Assembly: GCF_014639155.1 (NCBI RefSeq)
Contig: NZ_BMFT01000001.1
Coordinates: forward strand, 1,860,001 to 1,924,000
Origin: Paenibacillus segetis
Lineage (GTDB): Bacteria; Bacillota; Bacilli; Paenibacillales; Paenibacillaceae
DNA: 64,000 bases
Reading direction: 5' to 3'
The notes under the pieces were generated by a model, which saw nothing but the letters and a program-made list of their open reading frames with translations, was not told the DNA's origin and made no database searches. Within the stretch, counting starts at the first letter, position 1; each line of letters opens with the position of its first letter. Below are positions 14,649 through 24,526 of the stretch, piece after piece. The position numbers were made by a program, and so were the translations under genes.

Positions 14649-16487
14649 ATGAAATATCTGCTAGGAAAAATAAGGAAGCACTACCGCAATGCCCGCATAT
14701 CTCAAAAGTTGTTTCTAGCTTTTAGCATAATGATTGTCATACCTGCCATTTTGGTATCCTTTTTATTTATCCGCATGCAGGAAACCCAACTATATAAAGA
14801 CGCTATGGCCACCGGCAGCAGTCATGTCTCACGGTTGAACGAACAGCTACGCAGCAGAATGGATATACTTGAAAACGCTTCATCTACCGCGCTGACTCAA
14901 AAGTCATTTGTAGATTTTATTCATACTAATATGCGTGGGGATGGCCTACGTCTCGTTAAATTTAGGCAAAATCAGTTTGAGCAGATGCATAATATCATCC
15001 AAAGCCATGAGATGATTAGTGAGCTCAGCTTTTATGTCGATAACCCAAACCTTTATGAAATCTGGCCCGAGATTTACCATTATGACAAGTTTTGGCCTCA
15101 GGATTACTGGTCAACCCTTCGAGATGAAGGCGGTGCTGCATTCCGTTTATTTGCTTTTAAAGACGGTGAGCATACGCTATCCTACTATCGTCTGGTACGC
15201 CTTCAGGGGCAGCAACAGAAACTCCCTACTATTATGGAAGTTCGATCACAACACAGCATGTTTTTCAGTGACTTGCTTCAGGAGAGCGGGGGAGACTTCT
15301 TTTCTGTTGTGATGGACGGAACGAATCCCTCCCGATCTGTATATAATCCACAGCATGTGTTTTCTAAAAATGCAGGAGAGGAACTGGACGAGATCCTTGG
15401 CAATATACATAGGCAGCTTGATGTGCTGAATCAGAATAGCCCTATTAAGGTGCATGTAGGAGATCAAACTTACTACGCGCTGTACCGCTATATCGCTCCA
15501 CTTAACGCTTATGTGGTGGATATTGCTTCTCATCAAGCGCTGATGCAGGGTCCGCGAAGCTGGTATGCAATTGTGGTAGCGATTACATTGTTCGTGCTAC
15601 TGCTGATCATGCTGCTGGTATCACACACCACCCAGCGCATTTTTCGCCGGTTAGACAGCGTGTTATCATCTATGCGTCAGGTAAGGAAAGGCCAACTGGA
15701 TGCAAAGATTGTTACCGGCCTTGATGAAAACGAAACCGGTGACGAAATCGACGAAGTGGCCATCAACTACAATAAAATGCTGGACGAAATCAAACGATTG
15801 ATGACGCAGGTGGTGGATAAGCAGTTGATTGCCAAAAACGCACAGCTGCACTCGCTGCATTCGCAGATCAATTCACACTTTTTGTATAACGCGCTGGAAT
15901 CTATTCGTATGCAAGCGGAGGTTCAACATCAGCCCGCTATCGCCGGTGCATTGGTATCGCTAGGTTCGCAGCTTCGCTATAGCATGCAGTGGCGTAGCGA
16001 TACTGTTGCCCTCAGTGAGGAGCTTGCCAACATACAAAGCTATATTCAATTCATCAACTTTATGGAAGGTGGCAGCATTGTATTGAAGGCGGATCTCCCC
16101 CCAGAGGTACTTAGCTATACCATTCCTAAAATGTGCTTGCAGCCCATCGTTGAAAATTCCGTTCATCACGCGGCGCCTTCGGGCGGCAGTGTACGCATAC
16201 AAATTACCGTAAGGGTGGAGGATGACAGCTTGCTGCTGATCGAGATATTTGATAACGGCGCGGGTGTCGACCCGGAATTGCTGACCAGTTTGCAGGCTGT
16301 ACTGCGAGGCGATTCGGATACACCGATCGTAGCCAGCAAGAACGGACTAGGCCTGGAAAACGTACATAAACGCCTGCAACTTCATTATGGTAAAGGCTGC
16401 GGTCTTTGGATTGACAGTGTGCAGGGATCCTATACCTGTGTAACCTTACGGTTGCCTTGGGAAAATGTGAATCTTGGAGGATGGTAG
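14649..16487 (+). CDS. sensor histidine kinase, YesM family
   Basis: 612 residues. One membrane segment at about residues 20-42 and another at about 300-320 enclose an extracellular sensor of about 250 residues; a HAMP-like linker follows. The His_kinase domain has the phospho-acceptor in INSHFLYNALESIR (His about 409; the usual Pro is Ser here), the N box in PIVENSVHHA, and GLGLENVHKRL as the G box. YesM-type kinases sense carbohydrate-binding at the membrane and phosphorylate an AraC-type partner, encoded immediately downstream with a three-base gap. RBS GGTGGGGAGGG. Confidence 0.93.
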   Translation: MKYLLGKIRKHYRNARISQKLFLAFSIMIVIPAILVSFLFIRMQETQLYKDAMATGSSHVSRLNEQLRSRMDILENASSTALTQKSFVDFIHTNMRGDGLRLVKFRQNQFEQMHNIIQSHEMISELSFYVDNPNLYEIWPEIYHYDKFWPQDYWSTLRDEGGAAFRLFAFKDGEHTLSYYRLVRLQGQQQKLPTIMEVRSQHSMFFSDLLQESGGDFFSVVMDGTNPSRSVYNPQHVFSKNAGEELDEILGNIHRQLDVLNQNSPIKVHVGDQTYYALYRYIAPLNAYVVDIASHQALMQGPRSWYAIVVAITLFVLLLIMLLVSHTTQRIFRRLDSVLSSMRQVRKGQLDAKIVTGLDENETGDEIDEVAINYNKMLDEIKRLMTQVVDKQLIAKNAQLHSLHSQINSHFLYNALESIRMQAEVQHQPAIAGALVSLGSQLRYSMQWRSDTVALSEELANIQSYIQFINFMEGGSIVLKADLPPEVLSYTIPKMCLQPIVENSVHHAAPSGGSVRIQITVRVEDDSLLLIEIFDNGAGVDPELLTSLQAVLRGDSDTPIVASKNGLGLENVHKRLQLHYGKGCGLWIDSVQGSYTCVTLRLPWENVNLGGW

Positions 16488-16490
16488 GAC

Positions 16491-18062
16491 ATGATAAATA
16501 TTCTGGTTGTTGACGATCAAAAGCACATACGCGATGGACTTCAGGCCATGCTACGTCAATTTCCTCTTCAGCTTGACAACATTTACTGTGCCACCGGTGG
16601 GATCGAGGCGTTACAAATATTGCGTCAACACAGCATTCAGCTGGTGATTACCGATATCATGATGCCGGATATGGATGGACTTACGCTAATGGCACAAACC
16701 AAAGAAGAACGCATCAAGGTGGATTACCTGATTATCAGCGGATATAGCGATTTCTCCTATGCCCAAAAAGCCATTGGGCTTGGAGCAAAGGGCTACCTGC
16801 TCAAGCCTGTGAAGCGGGAGGATCTGCAATCCGCGGTAGAGCATGTATGGCAGGAGATAAGGACAAGGCAGGTACTCTCGCTTAATATGGAGCATATATC
16901 CCGTCGCGCTCAGGAGACAGACCGCAAAGAACTGTGTATGTTTATGCAGGGCGCGGTGAACGATGAGGCGTGGATACGCCAAACCCAGCAGCAAAATCCA
17001 GAGCTATGGCAAGGCTACCGCCTATGCCTGCTGCGGGAGGAACTAAGGATTAACCAACCAGGGGTTAGTAATGCCCATGGCATGGAATCCATTGCCTACC
17101 AGGTATATGGCAGGCAGGGGTGTATTTGCCTACAACATCGCCCGTACCTGATTCTCGCAGTTGATGCAGTCATAGACACAGAAGCTTTGCCTACCGCACT
17201 TAAAGCAGGACAAATAGATGCCATCACTGCCATGACCGAACCACAGCAAGGATTAATGGGGCTGCCCGGCAGCTATACACAAGTGTTAGAGCTGTACCGC
17301 CACAGTTACTTGTTTCCAGAAAAGCGCTGTGTTCTGCGGGAGCATACCCAACGGCTGGAGCGGCAGTGGGAACTTCCCCATGAGAAGCTATATGCTCTTT
17401 TCCAGTTAATTGGCACCAAAAACAGCGGGCAACTCATTCAAGAAATTTCCATGCTTTTCCACAAAAATGTGCTGCAGCGCTATCACATCCAATACACTGA
17501 GCAGCTATGCCGCGCCATGGTGCAGATGCTAGAGGAATATGAACGTGTGATCCGCCCCTATATGGGGGAAGAGGCGCTGGATATAGATTGTTTGCGAAAT
17601 CTTTTCGATTATCCGGGGATTCGCGAATATATTCAAGCGCTACAACAACAGGTGCTTCGACTGAATCAATTTTATTATGAATATAAGTGCAGCTATCGCA
17701 ACTCGCAGGACTTGAATGAAGCCATCCGCTTTATACACGAAAGTTATCATAAACCGCTAGACCTTGCGATGGTATCCAACCATGTGTCGCTTAATTACGC
17801 CTATTTTTCAAACTTGTTCAAGAAGAATGTCGGCAAAGGATTTACTGAATACTTACGCGATGTGCGCCTGGATAAAGCTCGGCGACTGCTGTCCGAAACC
17901 GATCATAAAATAGTCGAGGTGGCCGCAATGGTAGGGTATGAGAGTTATAAAAGTTTTACACGAGCATTTCGGGATGTGATGGACATGCAGCCCACTGAGT
18001 ATCGGCAGATGATGCGGCGGAAGCAAGAAAGAGAGGGGAAATACCGAGAGACAGCGTTATAA
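16491..18062 (+). CDS. response regulator with AraC-type output domain, YesN family
   Basis: 523 residues. Receiver domain at 1-120 with acidic pocket VVDD, phospho-acceptor Asp55 in VITDIMMPDMDG and Lys in LLKPVKRE. A central region of about 270 residues of the YesN type follows. The C-terminal 100 residues hold two AraC helix-turn-helix motifs (LDLAMVSNHVSLNYAYFSNL and KIVEVAAMVGYESYKSFTRA) and the ending MQPTEYRQ. It probably activates the divergent GH16 gene and the transporter operon. The end of the locus has no obvious terminator. Confidence 0.93.
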   Translation: MINILVVDDQKHIRDGLQAMLRQFPLQLDNIYCATGGIEALQILRQHSIQLVITDIMMPDMDGLTLMAQTKEERIKVDYLIISGYSDFSYAQKAIGLGAKGYLLKPVKREDLQSAVEHVWQEIRTRQVLSLNMEHISRRAQETDRKELCMFMQGAVNDEAWIRQTQQQNPELWQGYRLCLLREELRINQPGVSNAHGMESIAYQVYGRQGCICLQHRPYLILAVDAVIDTEALPTALKAGQIDAITAMTEPQQGLMGLPGSYTQVLELYRHSYLFPEKRCVLREHTQRLERQWELPHEKLYALFQLIGTKNSGQLIQEISMLFHKNVLQRYHIQYTEQLCRAMVQMLEEYERVIRPYMGEEALDIDCLRNLFDYPGIREYIQALQQQVLRLNQFYYEYKCSYRNSQDLNEAIRFIHESYHKPLDLAMVSNHVSLNYAYFSNLFKKNVGKGFTEYLRDVRLDKARRLLSETDHKIVEVAAMVGYESYKSFTRAFRDVMDMQPTEYRQMMRRKQEREGKYRETAL

Positions 18063-18328
18063 ATTGGGCGATACAGCGGTTAATGCAAATCAATCTTTAG
18101 AGACCAATAATGTGGATGAGAGCATATTGATTCTAAGATCTATTGCAAATATATATAGGGAGTCTAAACACTATATGATCTTGAGAGTATTTCAAGGTAA
18201 CTTCGTCTGCTTGTTTAGAACTTGCGTCCAATGCAACTTTTGAGCCACTTGCTCCGTCGATGCTACAGAAGGGTGTTCTTTTATCCAAAATTCACCTTAC
18301 CTAAACCCTGCTTTAAAAGGAGGAAACA
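18063..18328. other. intergenic, nothing recognised
   Basis: 265 bases after the YesN-type gene. No clear terminator or repeat; the downstream part must hold the promoter for the small lipoprotein gene. Base composition falls back to AT-rich from here. Confidence 0.4.
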
Positions 18329-18727
18329 ATGAAGAATTTAAAAATGAGTCTTTTCTTAATACAACTCCTTTTCATTCTAATTCTAGTTGGGTGTAAGACA
18401 AATGATTTAGATATAATCCAAATTAACAGTACTTCTAATCCAGCAGCTGAAGAAATCTTAACTGGAAATCCTAATGCAAATATATTTATGTACTCGGATA
18501 TTATATACAACGCGGGAGTTTCATGGGTGGATGAATTAGAGCTTACTAAAGATCAATTCATGTTAGAAATAGTTAAGAACGCTGATCATGGAAAAGATTT
18601 TGTTAATGGTACAGCAAATAAATTAAAGGTTGAAACAAAAATATATAGCGTGAAAGAACGAGGGGATATATTAATTGCCGAGACCAATGATGGAGATATA
18701 AGATTTTATAAATTAGTAGAAGGTTGA
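18329..18727 (+). CDS. small lipoprotein of unknown function
   Basis: 132 residues. Signal sequence MKNLKMSLFLIQLLFILILVGC with a lipobox ending at Cys22. The mature domain (AAEEILTGNPNANIFMYSDIIYNAGVSWVDELELTKDQFMLEIVK.. KLKVETKIYSVKERGDILIAETNDGDIRFYKLVEG) is a form I have seen in many Bacillus and Paenibacillus lipoproteins annotated as hypothetical: a short beta-rich unit with paired 'IY.V' strands. RBS AAAAGGAGGAAACA is strong. No functional neighbour. Confidence 0.8.
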   Translation: MKNLKMSLFLIQLLFILILVGCKTNDLDIIQINSTSNPAAEEILTGNPNANIFMYSDIIYNAGVSWVDELELTKDQFMLEIVKNADHGKDFVNGTANKLKVETKIYSVKERGDILIAETNDGDIRFYKLVEG

Positions 18728-19251
18728 AACTCCCGACGGGACTATCGCTGTTTATAATATTACTATTGGAAGTAACGAAGATTAACTTCATTAACTTTTA
18801 GGATTCAAGTCGATTTAAATGAAGAATCAAAAGAAAAATATAAACTTCCAAAATGACTTTTTCACAAAAAATTCTTATTTTGAATTTATTTCTCTCATTC
18901 ATTCTATTAAAAGTAGTATTATGCCGATAAGTAGCTGCCATGATATAATGGCGGCTTTTTGTTAGCTCTAAACTACCAGACATTTACTCCCATGCTTTTC
19001 TTTAATTATATGAAATAGTAATTTGACGAATAATTACAAAAAAGATATTCTTGTATTGAGGAGGGATGCTTCCAGAAATAAACAATTAAAAGACAGCATA
19101 TGACCCGTTTTGACAAAAAACTATCTGAGTACAGAATTTATCGGCAGTCGAAAGCGTAAACTTGCTCCCACAATGTTTCTTAATTATTATCAAGATTACT
19201 ACATAGTATTGGGAAAATAGAGATGCTATAACATCAGGAGGAAATTTGAAT
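18728..19251. other. intergenic with one terminator-like hairpin
   Basis: 520 bases. At 18934-18956 AGCTGCCAT, loop, ATGGCGGCT followed by TTTTT is a good rho-independent terminator, probably for the lipoprotein gene. Further on, TTGACA at 19111-19116 may be the -35 of the KAS III gene. A GGAGGG-ATG at 19060 has no spacing and opens only a few codons. Nothing else recognised. Confidence 0.5.
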
Positions 19252-20271
19252 ATGACTGAAGCTCACGATAACAACAAAGAAATTCAAGGTATTGCTAAAG
19301 GGGTCAAAATTAACACTGTTGCTTTCTATCAACCAGATCATAAGGTTGATAATCAATACTATATCGACCGTTACGATGGTTTAGGTGTCGATGTTCGAGG
19401 ACTCATTGAATCTCTCGGTAAAGATATTCGATATATTATTGATAACGAAGATGAGAATGCTGTAACTATGGCTATTATTGCTGCTAAATCTGCTCTGGAT
19501 AAGGCAGGGCTCCTTGCTGAAGATATTGATATGATTCTTTTCGTATCTCAAACTCCTGAGTATCTTATTCCTACAAACGCTCTTAAGATTCACGCTGCTA
19601 TCGGTGGTAAGCTTACCACATCTTGCTTCGACTTAAACGGTAACTGCGCTGGCATTCTTGTTGCCGTCGAACAAGCATGCAGAAATATTATCGCTAACAA
19701 ATATGTTAATCGTGTACTTGTTGTAGGAGCCGACTACATCTCAACTCATAGTTTAGGAGAACCTATCTTCGATTGTAACTTTGCTGATTCAGCTCTTGCT
19801 GTTATTGTTGAGCGAGCAGAAGGAACCGGGTTCATCGATTCTGAATATCAAACAGACACATCTGTAATTGATAATGCATTATTCCCTGCAAATGGGCTTT
19901 CTAGCTGGGGTAAACCTGAGGATGGCCCTCGGATGAAGTTTGAACCGTTCGATACTAGCGCACCTGTGAAAGTCGCTGTAGCTTCAATCGAAAGGTTGCT
20001 AGAACGTAACGGACTGACAAAAGATGATGTAGCCAGTTACTATTTATCTCAATTCGCTCCTGGTAACATCGAAGGTGTTATCGAAGGGTTGGGTGTCGAT
20101 AAGAATAAAGCTCTCTATATTGGTGACAAATACGGATACACTTCGACTAACAGTCCCTTCACCGCACTGTACGAGGCTATTGAAACTGGTAAAGTTTCAC
20201 GTGGCGACTATATTGTCATGTGGACTGTCGGTGCAGGTTGGCAGAACGTGAGCCTTCTGTTCCAGTATTAA
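19252..20271 (+). CDS. ketoacyl-ACP synthase III (FabH)-like protein with a non-standard triad
   Basis: 339 residues from the ATG at 19252, ten bases after AGGAGG; a TTG at 19246 is too close to it. A thiolase-fold enzyme: KSALDKAGLLAEDIDMILFVSQTPEYLIPTNA, then the nucleophile in FDLNGNCAGILVAVEQA (Cys132), VLVVGADYISTH and a C-terminal YGYTSTNSPFTALYEAI and GDYIVMWTVGAGW. In FabH the other two active residues lie in PHQAN and GNTS; here these read SQFAPGN and GYTS, so both His and Asn are replaced. It may be an acyltransferase or a non-elongating member. No ACP or other fatty-acid gene is near; the downstream neighbour is a SpoIIAA-like protein. Codon use (GCT, GGT, AAC-rich) suggests high expression. 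Confidence 0.85.
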   Translation: MTEAHDNNKEIQGIAKGVKINTVAFYQPDHKVDNQYYIDRYDGLGVDVRGLIESLGKDIRYIIDNEDENAVTMAIIAAKSALDKAGLLAEDIDMILFVSQTPEYLIPTNALKIHAAIGGKLTTSCFDLNGNCAGILVAVEQACRNIIANKYVNRVLVVGADYISTHSLGEPIFDCNFADSALAVIVERAEGTGFIDSEYQTDTSVIDNALFPANGLSSWGKPEDGPRMKFEPFDTSAPVKVAVASIERLLERNGLTKDDVASYYLSQFAPGNIEGVIEGLGVDKNKALYIGDKYGYTSTNSPFTALYEAIETGKVSRGDYIVMWTVGAGWQNVSLLFQY

Positions 20272-20308
20272 TAGAATTAATTACTTCATTTAATTAGGTA
20301 TTAGTCTT

Positions 20309-20341
20309 CCACACATTTTGTACAACGTGTGAGGGGATTTT
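20309..20341 (+). terminator. hairpin between the KAS III-like and SpoIIAA-like genes
   Basis: CCACAC and GTGTGAGG arms around TTTTGTACAA, followed by GGGGATTTTTAT. It is a terminator or attenuator that would leave part of the transcript reading into the next gene, 55 bases further. Confidence 0.55.
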
Positions 20342-20396
20342 TATATTGCAGTATATTATCATCACAAACAATCAAAAATTTCGGAGGTAATCAATC

Positions 20397-20801
20397 ATGA
20401 TGACAACAGTTTTTACAACAGACAGTGCTACAGTATCATGGAATGAGAAAGCTAAGGCGGTTCACGTTGAATTCAACACTTTTGTACATAGTCAAGAACT
20501 ACGTGACATCTGTGATAAAGCTATGGAGCTTCAGGAACAAAAGGGAGCACAGCGAATGATTTCTGACAATCGCAAACTTACTGTTATCAGTCAAGAAGAT
20601 CAACAATGGATCAGTACTGTACATAATCAACGTATTCAGGATTCCGGCATCAAATTTGTAGCTATCGTTCTGCCAGAGAAGACCATTGGAAAAATCAGCA
20701 TGAAGCGCGTAGTTGCTTCTTCAGTAGCATTTGACGACATCCAAACTGTCTTTGAATCCTTCGAAAGTGTTGAAGAGGCTGAAGATTGGTTGAATTCCTA
20801 A
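20397..20801 (+). CDS. SpoIIAA-like / STAS-SEC14 type small protein
   Basis: 134 residues, start ATG at 20397 (or the adjacent ATG at 20400) with GGAGG. The sequence shows the pattern of the SpoIIAA-like superfamily: VHVEFNTFVHSQELRDICDKAMELQEQKGAQRMISDNRKLTVISQEDQQWI, then GIKFVAIVLPEKTIGKISMKRV and FESFESVEEAEDWL. These proteins share the STAS fold; the conserved Asp in SDNRK is not the phosphorylatable Ser of true anti-anti-sigma factors. Function is unknown. It ends in two strong terminators and, with the KAS III-like gene, appears to form a two-gene unit. Confidence 0.75.
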   Translation: MMTTVFTTDSATVSWNEKAKAVHVEFNTFVHSQELRDICDKAMELQEQKGAQRMISDNRKLTVISQEDQQWISTVHNQRIQDSGIKFVAIVLPEKTIGKISMKRVVASSVAFDDIQTVFESFESVEEAEDWLNS

Positions 20802-20811
20802 AGTAATCTAA

Positions 20812-20850
20812 AAAGTAAGGGACCGTTTGTTGTCAAACGGCCCTTACTTT
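20812..20850 (+). terminator. rho-independent terminator
   Basis: Near-perfect 16-bp stem: AGTAAGGGACCGTTTG, loop TTGT, CAAACGGCCCTTACTTT. Marks the end of the KAS III / SpoIIAA-like unit. Confidence 0.85.
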
Positions 20851-20886
20851 CTCAAGTATATAACTATGCACTATATAGTGGTTGCA

Positions 20887-20917
20887 TTAATCCCTTATAC
20901 TATAAGGGATTTTTTTG
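20887..20917 (+). terminator. second rho-independent terminator
   Basis: AATCCCTTATACTATAAGGGATTTTTTT: 9-bp stem with a long U-tract. Just before it, CACTATATAGTG at 20870-20881 is a perfect 12-bp palindrome. Confidence 0.8.
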
Positions 20918-21267
20918 TTTTTACTACTTTTTTTACATGAAAGTGTCATTTCAGGAGATCGGATATAACCGGAGACACCCACCCAGCTCGTTAGAAGTAA
21001 ACGAAGTTGAATGGATCTTTGATTTGGATATATCTTTCCTCAAAAAGTAAGATTTATTACCTGTGGGTATCAGTATTTACATATAAGGTTCAAGAGATGC
21101 AGGTCTAGCACAGCAAGAGAATAAAATAGCACCCTGATATTGAATGAATATCCAGAAATATAATCATAATAGCAGGATGAACAGAGCGAATCGAGAAGCA
21201 CAGGTTCGAAATAGAAGTGCATTGTTCAAAAGTCAAAAGATGATCATAATGAAACGAGTGATGATGC
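20918..21267. other. intergenic, possible decayed coding stretch
   Basis: 350 bases. One frame at about 20955-21050 reads EIGYNRRHPPSSLEVNEVEW and on to a stop, which looks like real protein (perhaps the end of a NUDIX-type enzyme) but has no start; this is a weak call. The 3' part is the leader of the VanW-family gene. Confidence 0.25.
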
Positions 21268-22212
21268 TTGAAATGGACATCCATGGCTTATCTCCTGCTT
21301 ATACTTTTGCAAAACCACGATGGTGACAAGGTTATTAATGATAAACTTAGTGTCACCCAAGAGGGGAAAATCATTTCCACGATCAACCGAAATGCCCACA
21401 CCTTTCCCGTGTTTCCTTTGCTTGATATAGACAAATATGACAAGTGGGTAAACGAATTGGATCGGAAAACATACAGGGAAGCAACCAATGCCCGAATTAA
21501 CAACAACGAACAAATCGTGTCCGGGCAAAATGGATTCAAACTTAACCGCATAGAGTTTTTGAAACGATACTATGAATATCTCTACGGCATCGGTCCGGCA
21601 TCGGTCGAAGTCCCCATGTACCCGGTATATCCCGAGGTGGATGCGGAGCTTCTTGCTTCGCTACGATCTAAACAGATCAGCAATTATGTGACTTATTACA
21701 ACTCCAGTAACAAAGACCGTTCCCATAATATTGCTTTAGCGGCCAAAGCGATTAATAGCACTGTAATTTTTCCGGGAGAAACCTTTTCATTTAACCAGGT
21801 GGTCGGAATCCGAACGACGGGGAAAGGATATAGACGGGCGAGTGTAATCGTGCGGGGCGAATTATCCGAAGGTGTAGGCGGAGGCATCTGCCAAGTATCT
21901 TCAACATTATTTAACGCGGTCGATCGGGCCGGTCTAAATATATTGAAACGGTATTCCCACAGCCGTCATGTGACTTATGTTCCTCCGGGTAGGGACGCGA
22001 CAGTTAGCTGGGGCGGTCCGGACTTTGTATTTAAAAATGCATATAACCAGCCGATTTTAATTCGGGCGTTTGCAGGTGGAGGAAGTATGTCTGTTACCCT
22101 ATTTTCCTCTGATGTGATTGAATTCTCCTCTAGAAAGGTACCGAGTATGTCAAATCGGCTTCCAGAAGAAATCAATGACCCTTCTCCAAAACCTGCTAAC
22201 GTTAAAGAGTAA
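21268..22212 (+). CDS. VanW-family protein
   Basis: 314 residues. The central and C-terminal part carries the VanW signature: FPGETFSFNQVVGIRTTGKGYRRASVIVRGEL, then GVGGGICQVSSTLFNAV, RAGLNILKRYSHSRHVTYVPPGRDATV and NAYNQPILIRAFAGGGSM. VanW proteins occur in glycopeptide-resistance clusters and widely in Firmicutes; their function is unsettled but tied to the cell envelope. The N-terminus is uncertain: the frame opens with a TTG at 21268 (next ATG at 21283), and the hydrophobic stretch MAYLLLILL is too short for a full signal peptide, so an upstream frameshift may have removed part of it. Confidence 0.85.
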   Translation: MKWTSMAYLLLILLQNHDGDKVINDKLSVTQEGKIISTINRNAHTFPVFPLLDIDKYDKWVNELDRKTYREATNARINNNEQIVSGQNGFKLNRIEFLKRYYEYLYGIGPASVEVPMYPVYPEVDAELLASLRSKQISNYVTYYNSSNKDRSHNIALAAKAINSTVIFPGETFSFNQVVGIRTTGKGYRRASVIVRGELSEGVGGGICQVSSTLFNAVDRAGLNILKRYSHSRHVTYVPPGRDATVSWGGPDFVFKNAYNQPILIRAFAGGGSMSVTLFSSDVIEFSSRKVPSMSNRLPEEINDPSPKPANVKE

Positions 22213-22411
22213 GGGGTTCCTTTTTCTCCTTTTCTCCAAATTCTATTTATAGCTCCAGTACAAGTCTCTTGGGCTGAATGTTGCATTTACTTAATTTCGT
22301 TTACGGAAATGAGTAGATTGCCATCGTTTGGCCTTTTTTTTGTGGAAATATGAACCATTCAATCTTTTGAAACGTAATACATCATAGTTTCATATTGAAG
22401 GAGGTTTTTTA

Positions 22412-24481
22412 ATGAAAAAAAGATTGATATGGATTCTGAGTGCTACTATTGCACTGACACCGCTTGTTCCGACTGCAGCACTAGCGTCTAGCGAGAATGT
22501 TGCAACTTCTAATCAGACACAGGCGACGATCGCCTCTGAGAAAGCGGCACTGCTTACCGAACAATACGGTACGACCAGCGTACAGTATGCACTGATCGAC
22601 AACGGGAAGATTACTATTTCAGGACAGACGGGATTAAACGATGGAGCAGGGAAAATCCCTTTGACCAAGGAAACGATGTATGGTATCGGATCAACGAGCA
22701 AAATGTTTACGACTGTTGCCGTCATGAAATTGGTAGATGAGGGAAAAATTAATCTGGATACTCCCTTGGTGCAGTACATAACTGATTTCAAGATGTTAGA
22801 TGAACGTTATAAGCAAATTACGCCTCGTATGCTGCTGAACCATTCTTCTGGACTTCAAGGTTCAAGCCTGGGGAATACAGTTTTGTTCAACGATAATGAC
22901 ACATTTGCGCATGACAATCTGCTTGAGATTTTGTCTAAGCAGCGTTTAAAAGCTGATCCAGGAGCATTCTCTGTTTATTGCAACGACGGATTTTCACTAG
23001 CTGAGATTCTTGTAGAAAAAGTCAGTGGTATGAATTTCACTGCATTCATTCATCAAAATTTTATCGAACCATTAGAAATGAAACATACAAAGACACCACA
23101 AGACGTAATAGATTCAAGCAAACTTCCAGGTCTTTATTATCCAACGTTTCAAAAGCAGCTCCCAAATGAAACTTTAAACGCGATTGGAGCGGGCGGAATC
23201 TATTCTACAGCAGAGGATTTGGTACAATTCTCGCAGATTTTTATGGGTCGTGAAAAGGAAATTCTCTCGGATAGCGCGGTCTTAGCAATGGAGCAAGAGG
23301 AATACAAGAAGGGAATCTGGCCTCAAGATGCGGATAGTATAATCGACTTCGGGCTTGGTTGGGATAGTGTAAGATTATTTCCATTCAGTGATTACAAAAT
23401 TAAGGGTCTCAGCAAAGGTGGAGACACAATTTTGTATCATGCTTCTCTCGTAGTGCTTCCAGAGCAGGACATGGCTGCTGCAGTTCTATCATCAGGCGGA
23501 AGTAGTTCGACGAACGAACTTCTGGCTCACGAACTTCTTCTTCAGGCGTTGAAAGAGAAGGGCGCAATCAAAGACATTAAGCCGGAGAAATCATTCGGCA
23601 CACCCGTAAAGGCTGACATGCCAAGCGACATCACAAAGTACTCGGGCTATTATGGTGCTACCGGTCAAATAATTAAAGTTGCTATAAAGGATGGAGAGCT
23701 TTCATTATCGGTGCCGAGTGTACCTGCATATCCTGAACAGAATTATATATATACATCGGATGGCTCTTTTGTCAACGAAACTGGAAGTTCGAAGGTCAGT
23801 ATTGTAACCGAAAAAAATGGACGCAGCTATCTGTGGAATAGAGAATATGTAACCGTTCCGGGATTGGGACAATTGGCAATATCTCAGTACTTAGCCGAGA
23901 AGCTGGAAACTGAGGCCTTATCTGCAGAGACGGAAGGTGTATGGGCAAAGAGAGAAGGCAAAACATATTACCCTGTGAATGAGAAATATAGTTCTCTTAT
24001 GTACATGCTTGATCCAACTCTCAAGATTTCCCGTACCCCAGAATTAAAGGATTATTTCGGAGATAAGAAAATTACTGGACCGAATACTGCAGTGAGCCAA
24101 CATCAAGTCCCTAGCACGGGAAGCCGGGATACGGCTGGATTTAGTTTCTATACGAAAGAAGGAATCGAATACTTTGAGGCTGCTGGAAATTTGTATGCCA
24201 GTGAGGAAATAGTATTACCTCTTTATCAAGGGAAAAAATCCACGGTTACTGTGCAAACTGACGGAAATGCAAGATGGTATAGTGTGCCACAAGCAGTTGT
24301 TGGTAAGAAGATGATAGTAGAGATGCCTGAAAAAGGAGCCTTTGCGGTATACGATGGAAATGGAGCATGCGTGAACTACACCATAATCAGCGGCAGTAAT
24401 GAAGTTGTTCTCCCTGAGAACGGAATAATTGTATTTGCTGGCAACGCTGGATCATCATTTATCATTTCATTGGAAAAGTAG
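22412..24481 (+). CDS. secreted serine hydrolase, beta-lactamase class C / PBP4-like
   Basis: 689 residues. Signal peptide MKKRLIWILSATIALTPLVPTAALA. The serine beta-lactamase-like domain carries the SxxK motif STSK at 94-97 and the YxN motif YCN at 188-190; the third motif is less clear (KGGD in the region of residue 330). After about residue 400 (TPVKADMPSDITKYSGYYGATGQIIKVAI) comes a beta-barrel domain typical of the long 'beta-lactamase family protein' group, with a further C-terminal domain. Likely an esterase or D-amino-acid peptidase at the cell surface rather than an antibiotic-resistance enzyme. RBS GGAGG. Confidence 0.88.
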   Translation: MKKRLIWILSATIALTPLVPTAALASSENVATSNQTQATIASEKAALLTEQYGTTSVQYALIDNGKITISGQTGLNDGAGKIPLTKETMYGIGSTSKMFTTVAVMKLVDEGKINLDTPLVQYITDFKMLDERYKQITPRMLLNHSSGLQGSSLGNTVLFNDNDTFAHDNLLEILSKQRLKADPGAFSVYCNDGFSLAEILVEKVSGMNFTAFIHQNFIEPLEMKHTKTPQDVIDSSKLPGLYYPTFQKQLPNETLNAIGAGGIYSTAEDLVQFSQIFMGREKEILSDSAVLAMEQEEYKKGIWPQDADSIIDFGLGWDSVRLFPFSDYKIKGLSKGGDTILYHASLVVLPEQDMAAAVLSSGGSSSTNELLAHELLLQALKEKGAIKDIKPEKSFGTPVKADMPSDITKYSGYYGATGQIIKVAIKDGELSLSVPSVPAYPEQNYIYTSDGSFVNETGSSKVSIVTEKNGRSYLWNREYVTVPGLGQLAISQYLAEKLETEALSAETEGVWAKREGKTYYPVNEKYSSLMYMLDPTLKISRTPELKDYFGDKKITGPNTAVSQHQVPSTGSRDTAGFSFYTKEGIEYFEAAGNLYASEEIVLPLYQGKKSTVTVQTDGNARWYSVPQAVVGKKMIVEMPEKGAFAVYDGNGACVNYTIISGSNEVVLPENGIIVFAGNAGSSFIISLEK

Positions 24482-24526
24482 ATTGATTCATCTGATTTGA
24501 TAGTTATAAAGACTACTTTTTAATAA

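Noticed and set aside
20955..21050. NUDIX-like fragment
   Set aside because: Too short and without the NUDIX box; mentioned only in the intergenic entry.
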